DNA of 64,000 nt, from contig CM034236.1 in the NCBI GenBank assembly GCA_019916065.1, positions 52,976,690 through 53,040,689 on the forward strand. The letters run 5' to 3'. Position numbers and translations under genes: made by a program. The DNA is from Vitellaria paradoxa (taxonomy: Eukaryota > Streptophyta > Magnoliopsida > Ericales > Sapotaceae). Numbering within the stretch: position 1 is the first letter of the stretch; the number at the start of each line of letters is the position of its first letter. The notes below the pieces were generated by a model. The model ran no database searches, was not told the origin of the DNA, and saw only the letters and a program-made list of their open reading frames with translations. Of the stretch, positions 47,516 to 57,421 are shown piece after piece.

Positions 47516-49702
47516 AAAACTATTTTTTATTTTTAAGTATGATTTTTTTTACACTTTTTTATGAATGTAAATAATATGTTTAAAATTTATGAGACAAAAA
47601 AATTAATAAAATTTATATTTGATAAAAAAAAAGTCGGTCGAAGAGGAAAAAAAATTAATTACTGCATATATCTTATATGATTTCTCACAAAATTTTTATT
47701 TTTTACAATTTTTAAACCTGCAATATTTACATTCATAAAAAATATTATTTACATCTTTTTTTAAAGATAATTTTAGGTGTGTTTAGAGTTGTATAAAAAT
47801 GTATAAAATAAATTAAAATTATAAAAATATATATTTCGTAATTCATACAATGAGTGGATAATTTAAATTTTACTATCTCATAATTTTTATTTATAAAAAT
47901 TTATAAAATTTTATTTTATTTTATTTAACTCCAAAGGAAACCATTATCTACGTTCGTAAAAAAAGTAATCCTTTGAGAAACTACATACCAGGGGAAAATA
48001 ACTTTTCCATCTCGTACAACGGTTCATTTATTTACAACCATTAAATGAGGGGACCCACAAGTAAAAATAAAATAAAAACAAATGTTGATTTTTTTTAATC
48101 TTGCACCGATTCATCTATTTGGAACTATTTGTTGTAATTTTTTATAAATACAGATAATATGATTAAAAATTATCAAAAATAAAATAAATTAAAATTAAGT
48201 GAAAAAAATGCATATAAAATAAGAAATAAGCAAAAAAATTATTTTTCCTATTGTTGCCAAATGAAAGTTATTATTATGATAATTTACATTACCGTCGGTT
48301 TTTTTTTCTTTCTAAATTATGATAAATTAATATTTTATCATTTTATTTAGCATCAAGTATCACTTGAGAACACATATTTTCAACTGTAACATTTAAGTGA
48401 TAATGTTATACTGACTATTTTTATTTTTTAAATGTTTAGTAAAAATACGTGAAATTATTTTTAACGTAAACTTATTTTATATATGTTCACTGGTAATTGC
48501 CCATATCTAAATATGTGAAAATATAATTTGATGTACAAATTAATTCAAATATTATCACATTTTTTAAAATATTAGTTTAAATTTTTTTATGTATAAAAAG
48601 TATTCAAAAATATATAGAAATAATAAGGAAATATGCTTTAATGTAAAAGGATCGGAAAAAGACAATTAAAGTGGAGAAGAAAATAAATAATCTATTGAAT
48701 AAATTTAACGGTTTAAAATATACAAATGTCACATCAATGAGTTGCAGCCGTAGAAAAAAAAAAAACATTAACCAAAAATTATTATTCATTCAATCAATCA
48801 TCTGTTAATCTTAATTAGGTTTAAATAATAAAATCTATAGGGTCAAACCACAAAATACTTGACATAAAATAACTCAAAACAACATGATTTATAATGAATG
48901 GGTTCAAATAATAAATAAAATGAAACATAATTAGTTGAACTAAATATTAATAATCAGCCCATAATATTAATGATTGGGTTTCTTTGGCCCGACGTCTATA
49001 TCATCTCCCGAGTTGAAAGAACTCGGCTCTGACAATGAGGTGACATTAAGACACTCATGAAACTCTATGAAATCTGAATCAAACTACTACAGTGTCTCGG
49101 CAGAAATTTAAGTACAATTAGACATAGGACAACCAATCCAACGAACCATAAACCATCAAATCACGCCGTCTTTGATGAGATTAACATGCTCATTTAAAAT
49201 AACATTAATTTTATTACTGTATACAAAGTTTAGTGGTAAATATGAAATAGTATGAATCAAGTCGGGGGTGATGTTCAATTGATAAGGCATCAAATAATAT
49301 ATCGGGAGGTTGGATATGTCATTTATATGTAACAAAGTCCTCAACGTTAAAGATGGGACTAAAATTAAAGCGTGATAAAACATCAATAATATATGCATTT
49401 GATATAATCTATTTTAAAATTTTAAAAGGACTAACACTACAAGCTTGCAATGTCAAAATAAATTCAAGAGGAAATGGTTCAATCTAATTCTAATCGTTAC
49501 ATAATCACCAACATTAAAAACAACATGTCTTTTTTATAAATTAGCTTTGAGTTTATAAGTCAATATGCAAGTTTTGAATATATTACATAAACACATCAGT
49601 CGACTCAAATACTTTAGCAAATGGAAGCATGGGAACTATAAGTTAATGAAAAAAAGAAAAAAAAAAGACCTAGTGGATGCAAAAAAATTCTATAGATTTT
49701 AA
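47516..49702. other. Intergenic DNA upstream of SWEETIE, no gene
   Basis: Very AT-rich. At 47771-47935 a segment opening GGTGTGTTTAGAGTTG and ending AACTCCAAAGG may be a small TIR element of the kind seen near CCT6, with weak ends. The part 48950-49430 is less AT-rich. I find no open frame with family resemblance and no RNA gene. Confidence 0.5.
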
Positions 49703-50636
49703 GGAGCCGTTTGATAATGTTATTGTTTTTTTATTTACATTTATATGTTTGTATTTTCTATTTTTTGTTTTATGTTGTCGTTTTTTTTTTTAAATGAAAA
49801 CTGAAACTGCATTTTGAAATACGATTTTGTTTACAATTACTGTTTTTTTTTTAGTTTCATAAAATATTTAATTTTATTAGTTTTTAAAAAATTAATTGAA
49901 TTTAATAAATATATTTTATATTAATTTATTTTAATTATATTATTCGTCAAAAACAATTGAATAAAATATAAATATTATTTCATTAATCAAGTAAATATAA
50001 AATATATTAATTATAATCAATTATATTATGTACTAAAAATAATTGAATAAAAATGTATCTCATAATAATTTAAAATAATTTAGTTATGATATTCATTAAA
50101 AATAACTTAATAAAACATATTTAATATTATTGAAATTAATTATTAAATTAAATTAAATAATTTAATTAAAATATTTACTAAAATAAATTAATAAAACATA
50201 TTTATATTAATTAAATTAAATTAATAAAATTTATTTTATTATTTATTAAAAATAATTTAATAATATATATTTCTTATTAATTAAATTAAATAATTTAATT
50301 TAATTATTTATTAGAAATAAATTAATAATAGATATTACATATTAATTTAATTCAATTATATTATTTATTAAAAATAATTTTATTTAATAAAATATTTGAA
50401 TAAAATAATTTATTTTAATATAATGTAATAAAAATGGACAAAATATTAGAATTAACAAAATATTTATAACAGAAAAAATAGTGTGAAAATATATTTTTTT
50501 TCTATTTATGTTTTTTTGTTTAATTTTTTATTTTTTTGAAATAAAAAGATTTAATAAATATGTTTCTATTATCAACTTACAAAATTTTAAAAGTATAAAA
50601 AAATAGAAACAAAAAACGTCAACAAACAAAAAGCCA
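49703..50636. mobile_element. AT-rich non-coding element, copy 2
   Basis: About 930 bp from GGAGCCGTTTGATAATG to TCAACAAACAAAAAGCC, with weakly inverted ends. The interior is almost pure A+T and shares block order with copy 3, which follows directly head to tail. Confidence 0.6.
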
Positions 50637-51572
50637 AGGGCCCATTTGACAACGTTGTTATTTTTTTGCTGTTGTTTTTCTCTTATCATTTTCTATTTTT
50701 TATTTTCTATTGTCGTTTATTTTTTCTGAAATAAAAACTAAAACTACGTTTGGAAATACAATTTTATTTATAATTATTAGTTTTTTATTTTAGAAAATAT
50801 TTAATTTTATTAGCTTTAAAAATTTAATAGAACTTAATAAAATATATTTTATATTAATTTAATTTAATTAATATAATTAATTAAATTAATATAGTAAATT
50901 ATTTATTAAAATCATTTAATTCAATAAATAAAAAATATATTAAATTATATTATTTATTAAAAATAATTTAATTAAATATATTTCATATTAAATAAATAAA
51001 TAATTAGATTAATTATTAAATTATTTATTTATTTTTAAATTAATTAATTCATTTAATTATTTATTAAAATAATTTAATAATAATGATTAAATTAAAATTA
51101 ATTTAATTATTTATTATTAATTATTTTATATAATTTAATTTAATTATTAAATTAAATAAATTAATTATGATATTTATTTCAGATAATTTAACAATAATTA
51201 ATTATTAAATTAATTAATTTAGTTTTATTATTTATTAAAAATAATTTATATAATTAATTTAATTTATTGAATTTAATTATACTATTTAGGGTTTAGCTTA
51301 GTTTAATAAAATAGTTGAATAAAATAATTTATTTTTATGTAATGTAACAAGAATAGATAAAATTTTAAAATTGACAAAATATTGGCAACAGAAAAGAAAA
51401 CCAGAGTGAAAATATATTTTTTCTGTTTATGTTTTTCTGTTTATATTTTTATTTTTTTTTTTGAAATAAAAAAATGCAAATAAGTTTATTAAACATGTTT
51501 TTGTTGTGAGTTTATAAAATTTTGAAAACATAAACAAAAACACAGAAGATGAAAACGTTACCAAGCAGGGCC
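50637..51572. mobile_element. AT-rich non-coding element, copy 3, abutting the esterase gene
   Basis: About 935 bp. The left end is GGGCCCATTTGACAACGTT and the right end, inverted, GGCCCTGCTTGGTAACGTT, so terminal inverted repeats are still readable. No coding. Its right end is only about 25 bp from the stop codon of the CXE17-like gene, so the transcript's 3' UTR and poly-A site must lie inside it. Confidence 0.7.
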
Positions 51573-51597
51573 AAGTGTTTTCCTTTCCATCCAATTT

Positions 51598-52587
51598 TTA
51601 CGATTGGTCGTTGACGAAAGCCTTGATATGGGATATCATTTCTTGCGTCCGACGTTGAGCGAGGTGAGAGTTATGGAGGACCTGAAACGCATGCCCAACC
51701 CCTTTGTAAATCACTTTCTCCACCCTCTTACCCGCACTGGCCATCGCAGCACAGAACTCCAAATTCCTATCCTTCAATATATCCATCTCCGATACACAGA
51801 CCATCGTCGCCGGAAGCCTCAAATCGGCCAGTTTAGGCGCCCTCGTTGCGAGGGGATTGCACCAGGGGTGGTCTCGGTTAGCCCCCACAGGCAGCGACAG
51901 CCGCCAGTAGGTGTCAGAACTCGACAGAGTCAGCGCAGAGTTAGCGGGTTGGGCACAGAACTTCTCAGACTCGGTGCGTTCTTCTCCTCCGAAGAAAGGT
52001 TGGATTAGAATAGTCCCTTTTATATCAACATTGTGACGAGTGCCATTCGAAGTGAAACGCACAGCCACATTGTGAGCTATGTTGGCGCCGGCACTGTCGC
52101 CTGCCAAGAACATGTTCGTGAAATTGCCGCACTGATCAGCTTGTTGTTTCGCCCACACGACGGCACTGAAACCGTCTTCGTAAGCTGCGGGGAGTCGGTT
52201 TTCGGGAGACAGTCGATAATCGATTGACAAGATGAGACAACCTGCTTTGGAAGAGAGGTTTGCCAGGAAATGGTGGTAACAGCTCCAGGCTGCCGAGCCA
52301 ACGCAGAATCCCCCACCGTGGAAGTAAACGAGCAAAGGAAGCTTTCCAGGGCGGCTTGGAACGTAAAGACGTGCCCATAAGTTGTTGAATTTTTCGACTA
52401 CAATGTCTTTTGCTGTGACACCGAAATCGGGTGCCACTGCACACGAAACAGTGGGGACAATTGGAGGTCTTTCGACTTGTCCGTCTTTGTAGACTCTGAT
52501 GAGTCCTCCAACCTCTTCTACCACTGAATGGCAATGGCTTTTGGGTGTTTGGAGGTTTAGTCTTGGATCCGGGAAAATGGTAGCCAT
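51598..52587 (-). CDS. CXE17: CXE17-like carboxylesterase, intact and intronless
   Basis: An alpha/beta-hydrolase of the plant carboxylesterase (CXE, GID1-related, hormone-sensitive-lipase-like) family, 329 residues, the usual length. Visible motifs: oxyanion-hole HGGGF at 90-94, nucleophile elbow GDSAG at 163-167 with Ser165, acid Asp269 in SEMDIL, and His299 in GVGHAF, so the catalytic triad is complete. PFFGGEERTESE at 198-209 and the N-terminal part (EEVGGLIRVYKDGQVERPP) resemble Arabidopsis CXE17. The GID1 gibberellin receptors lack the catalytic His, so this should be an enzyme rather than a receptor. No signal peptide or membrane segment is seen; a cytosolic location is expected. The substrate is unknown; the family hydrolyses short acyl esters. 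The start is the first ATG, in ATGGCT context. The stop lies only about 25 bp from an AT-rich transposable element. Confidence 0.93.
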   Translation of the reverse strand: MATIFPDPRLNLQTPKSHCHSVVEEVGGLIRVYKDGQVERPPIVPTVSCAVAPDFGVTAKDIVVEKFNNLWARLYVPSRPGKLPLLVYFHGGGFCVGSAAWSCYHHFLANLSSKAGCLILSIDYRLSPENRLPAAYEDGFSAVVWAKQQADQCGNFTNMFLAGDSAGANIAHNVAVRFTSNGTRHNVDIKGTILIQPFFGGEERTESEKFCAQPANSALTLSSSDTYWRLSLPVGANRDHPWCNPLATRAPKLADLRLPATMVCVSEMDILKDRNLEFCAAMASAGKRVEKVIYKGVGHAFQVLHNSHLAQRRTQEMISHIKAFVNDQS

Positions 52588-52710
52588 TCCAGGTAGTTCT
52601 TATATTTGTAACTCTGTCTATCTATCTGTCTATATATGTATGTATGGAATTGATCAAATTGAACGTCTGTGTTGATATGGAACTGATTAGCCCAAGGGGC
52701 AAGGGCTGCA

Positions 52711-52720
52711 TTATATAAAG
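52711..52720 (-). promoter_or_regulatory. Candidate TATA box of the CXE17-like gene
   Basis: Read on the minus strand this is CTTTATATAA, about 125 bp upstream of the esterase ATG, which would give a leader of roughly 95 nt. It is the only TATA-like match in a sensible position. The assignment rests on motif and distance only. Confidence 0.5.
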
Positions 52721-52759
52721 AACCAAAAGATGTGACCTTGGATAAAGCTTCAATTCGTA

Positions 52760-55700
52760 AGGCCAGGAAGCTTCCTATGTCTTTATCAAATAATGGGAAC
52801 TCAACAACTTGCCACGGATTAATGGAAAGTTTGTTGTTTTGTTGTTATTATTTTTTTTTTCCCAAAGAGTGTGGACATTTTCATAAAATAAAACAGGGCA
52901 ATTTTTAAAAATGCTTTTCTCCCAAATGAAGATCAAATGGTTAAGAATAATTTTTAATTTTATTTAACGATTGAGATCATTTTTTATGTAAATTTTAACT
53001 TTTCACTCAATTCTTATGTTAATGGATTCCGTTACCATTTATCGCTTGGGGCATTTTAAATTTCATCATATTTTAAGAGAGGGTGGAAATTTTATGCAAA
53101 TAAAAAATGTCAATTTAAATTATGCACAATTATGATTTTTAAAAAGTTAAACATTCCAAATTAAAGTACCATAATTTGTATTTTTTTATGATACTTATCA
53201 AAAATTAATTGAAGAGGGAAATCAAAACACATATAGTAGTTGCTAATGCGAGAAGTTTTGGGAAAAAAAATCAAAAATTTCAAGTATATAAAAGCTTAAT
53301 GCAAATTTTGTTTAATGTCATAGGCACGGGTTATTACTAGTAAGCTATCATAAAGAATTAATAATAGTATGGATAATATAACAAAGTATATATATATATA
53401 TATATATATAAAGATATTCTAGTATTTGGACTTTGCAGCTAGCAGCAACTGGCCGAGCTGAATTAAGATCCTTTGAGAATATCTTATTCCTATCCGGTGG
53501 CTTCATCACAGCCCATCTCTGCGTTTTCTGAAAATAGGGAGGCGATGCAACTTGCATGGAAATTAATTTGTCCGTTCTTGGAAATGCTGTTGCATGGGAA
53601 TTCTGATTGGCCGAGTGTTTACCCAAAAAGAGTTGGGAGATATCATCAGAAGCAACTTTTTGCAAAATGTTTCCAGTTGAGGATTACCCATTTGAATTGA
53701 CATTACACATTTGCTTGCATATTAAGTCAAAATGAAAAATTTCAGTGCTTAGCAATTGGCAGCCTCTATCTTCTTAATAATTCAGTAAGAACTGCACTTC
53801 TTAAAAAAGGAGACGAGGCAAAAAGAATTTGCATCGAGGAGTTTAAACAATCTTTGATTTCTCATAAGCCAAACCAAACCAAACAATCTTTGATTTCTCA
53901 TAAAAGAGGTGAATATTTAATAGGGCCCATCACTAGATTTTATGCCAGAGATCTGACCTGCTAGAACGGTAGAACCACCAAATGCGTTATCTATCTGCAT
54001 TGAGCTGTCATTCCAGGGTAACTCAAAAAGAATTCCCTTGTAAAGATCGGTCCTTTGAAAGGACAATGGTACCTAAAAGGCCGGTCCTATTTACCTCACA
54101 AAGACTGATCTTTATCGTATGTGTATAAAAATTGATTCTTATCTGCCTCCGAACCCCCACCAAAAACAAAACTTTCAGTCCACAAGCCCGTATATGTACT
54201 GCAATATGGTCCACATAGCTTTATTCTTCAAACGTCCCCTTTATTTCTAGGTCACCTTTTTGACCCCCTCTATCATGCCTTAGATGGAATCCTATCTCAT
54301 GCCTGAACTTTTTATGTGGTAACTTGACCAAATTGCAGCCCAAATGGCATTTTTCTTGCGAAGAATTAGATAAGGATAAAAATCATTACCTTCCCTTTAA
54401 TTTCTATACTAATTGTCATGTTATTGGGTGTCTGATATACTTTTGCTTGTATGATAAAATAGGTAGATAAACATTTATGAGCAAAAATTGATAAAAGTAA
54501 AATTGTTAAATCATCCTATGTGCAAGAATAATATTTGTAGTTAATAACACTCAGATTATGTAACTTACGAAAACTTACTCCCAAAAATCAGGATCAAGGC
54601 ATTTTAATTATAATATTTTATCACACTTTGTAATCCCAAATTCAAGGGCCTACATCGTGATAATAGGGGGCTATGCCGCTAGAGTTTTGAAAAAAAAATC
54701 AGTATATATATTATGTGTTTATAAATATATTGTTTTCTTCAAATATCACCATCCCAATTGGATCACTAATAATATACGAGATTTAATTCTTGAGTTGGGC
54801 TATTAATAATCTAACTTAGTCAACTGAATGGTTTTTAAGCAATTTTGTGAATAGAATTTATGTATTTACTTAATTTTTTAAGCCCATGGTTATTAATTTA
54901 TATTATTTGTTGAAAATTCTAACTCCTTAATTTTTAGATTGCATTTTTTAGATTTAAGATAAATATTAAAATTTATAGAAATTGACTTTTTCCACACTAA
55001 ATTCATCGTTCCCTTCCTGTCCGAGTCCATGCAAAAGCATTGCACTAGTTTTTATTAGCCACGTGTGAATACTGCATCGTCGCAATGGATGAGAAGTATG
55101 TGTAAGTTTCGATACCATTTTGCAATATACTTTAGAAAAATTCGATCTCATGAAGTATTGACAGATTTTGACAATTGCCAGTTGGAATAAGAGCGGATTG
55201 ACTTCATTAATTCTGTGCAAATTTGGATTTCATTAGGTACAGGATTCGATTTGCAAATCCAACTATCCTATCTATTCATTATGCGTCGTAGACTGATTCT
55301 TATGGTTATAACAGATAATACATTCTATTGCTTTGTTTGATAGGGGAGAAGATGATAGAAAAGAAAGGGGTGTTGGGAGTGGTAAAAAGTAAAACGAAGT
55401 GAATTAATTTAAAATAATTTATAAGTTTGTAATTCATATAGTGAGATAAAAAAAGTAAATAAATTTTAAAAATTTTTAAAATTTAAATGATTCAAACCCC
55501 CACGTAGCATTGAAATTCCATTCCCTCCGCCCCCGGGGATAATTCTCATTTAAACTGCAGCTGAACAGTTACGGTTGCTTTAATTAATGTATTGATTCAA
55601 GAAGGAGGGTCGACTACTGGAATAGGCTTGTGGAATTCAAGACAGGCTTCGTTTTAGATAGATTGGAATTTAAATGAATGTATTTGGCACTAAAAAGTTT

Positions 55701-56930
55701 ATATTAATCAATTGATTCCTCTTGCTCTCAGGGCTGCGAGGCAACGTCTATACTGCATGCACGCGTGAACCGTTGTATTATTTTTTGTTTTTATTGATAT
55801 TAGTATTTTATTTTTTAATATCTGATATATACATAATTAAATCAACTAAATTATGTGCATATATACTTTGTAAGGCCCTCAATACTATCGTAATCTTAGG
55901 CTATGCTTGAGAAGGAAAAAAAAAAGTTTTTTTTTTTTTTTTTGGTTTTTTTGTGGTGGGGGGGGGAAACTACCACTTTAGAGCATGTACAGCAGAAGAG
56001 ATAAATAATCATTTTATGTATTTTTGTTAGCAAATATGAAGAGAACCCTCTGTGCCAAACTCTCCAAACCCGTAGCAATTATTTCTCCTGCTACAGTAAT
56101 TTTTTTTTTTTGCCGAGTTACTGTTTACGAGTAAAACAATTGTTTATTATTTGTTGAAGAAGACAGTGGCCTTTATATTGATTGGTTGCCAATGTCGTTG
56201 AGCTCCAATTTTGGAAAATTAATTTTTTAATAGATAATTGGTAAAATGCCTAACATTGGTGTGACTTGAAAAAAAAAAACTACTAGCTAAACCAAAAATG
56301 TGTACTGTTTACTGGATAATTTAGCTATCCATTGGTGCACTTGCTCTTAGTAGTTAATTTTTATCTTTTTGTTAATTTGACATTTTTTAAAAAAACAAAA
56401 AGCTAACAGAGCTACGAATTTATTTTTTTAAATGAATACTTAATACATTATTTTTTTGGTGTTTGGATAATATTTGATAATATATCATTTAATGGAAGAA
56501 ATCATAGTTTTTGTCGTGTACCTGCTTCAGGCACTCTAAAAAAAACTCAAAATTTTTCTAACTTTTCTCAACTATTTCTTAATTGTTTTTTGTAATTTTA
56601 TTTAATTTTTTCAACTTAATTTTTGCAAGTTTTTATCAAACATCTAACATTTGAAAAAAAAAAAAAATACATGACAACACTAGATTAAAATTAGTTAAAA
56701 AAATTTATTTTTCCGACACTTCAAACGCATCATAGTAATATTATTTATTTCACCCCCAATAAACATGTTTCATCTGTGAGTTGTCTTATTCTTAAGTTTT
56801 GTCTTTTTGTCAGATTTTTCTTTATTACTTTTTTATAAATGCAACGTACTTGTATTAAAAAAATACTAAAAAATTAGTAGTGAAAAATATCATAAAAATT
56901 GAAAAAGTAACACTCTCGTAATAGGGGTGT
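52760..56930. other. Intergenic DNA between the divergent CXE17-like and CCT6 genes
   Basis: About 4.2 kb. It contains a (TA)12 microsatellite, a 23-bp direct repeat at about 53849-53900, a hairpin-forming block at 54039-54115, and a possible TIR-type element at 55330-55510. One block (53430-53700) is unusually GC-rich with open frames on both strands. I recognise no gene. Confidence 0.5.
53387..53410. repeat. (TA)12 microsatellite
   Basis: Twelve uninterrupted TA units. Confidence 0.95.
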
Positions 56931-56933
56931 TTA

Positions 56934-57077
56934 GTTGGTAAAAATTTGATCAAAAGTATGATAAAAGTATAAAAAATTGATGTAAAAATAATATGTAATA
57001 AAATTTAATTAGAAAAAAATCAAAAAATTGGTACAAATTAATGAATTTTTAGTTGATTCGCCGAACCAAACACGCCC
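56934..57077 (+). mobile_element. Small TIR element (MITE) in the CCT6 upstream region
   Basis: About 144 bp, AT-rich, beginning GGGGTGTTTAGTTGG and ending CCGAACCAAACACGCCC, which are imperfect inverted repeats of each other. The ends resemble Harbinger or hAT-type miniature elements. I see no clear target duplication. It ends about 345 bp before the CCT6 start codon. Confidence 0.55.
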
Positions 57078-57177
57078 AACGTACCAAACTAAACGTATGG
57101 AGCACCAACTTCGATTTGGGGTTAACTCTAGACATAAAACGACGCCGTCTTGATGTTTGAAGCTCATTTCTGAAAAG

Positions 57178-57187
57178 CCCTAAACCC
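57178..57187 (+). promoter_or_regulatory. Telomere-repeat (telo-box-like) element in CCT6 promoter
   Basis: CCCTAAACCC, about 235 bp upstream of the CCT6 ATG, is one and a half plant telomere repeats. Telo-boxes near transcription starts are common in plant genes for translation and protein folding in growing cells, which fits a chaperonin. The match is exact; its use as a regulatory site is inferred. Confidence 0.5.
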
Positions 57188-57287
57188 ACTCTTCTCAATT
57201 TTCGCTCCAGAACGCCCAGTCCCTCTATCTCGTGCTCTCTCGTTAGCCGGTCAGCCCACGATCCAGTCTCGGGTTAAGCAGTTGCCG

Positions 57288-57355
57288 GTAATCTCTCCTC
57301 GCCGTGTCTACATGTAGATTTTCTGTATTTATGTATACCCACTTATATTTCGTAG
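57288..57355 (+). other. Possible 68-bp intron in the CCT6 5' leader
   Basis: Between the pyrimidine-rich leader (57190-57287) and the ATG, a GTAATC donor at 57288 and a TTTCGTAG acceptor ending at 57355 would remove an AT-rich segment. A leader intron just before the first coding exon is common in plants, but 68 bp is close to the minimum size, and only transcript data could confirm it. Confidence 0.35.
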
Positions 57356-57421
57356 GAACAAAGCTCCGTTTTTGATAGTTTCGTCTTCATTACGCAATTG
57401 TCGTCCGTTGAAGCAGCGAAA

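Noticed and set aside
47771..47935. Possible MITE upstream of SWEETIE
   Set aside because: Only the outer ten or so bases pair, and no target duplication is visible; mentioned in the intergenic entry but not called.
51604..52534. Several open frames overlapping the esterase gene on both strands
   Set aside because: They are shadows of the CXE17-like frame in other phases and show no family resemblance.
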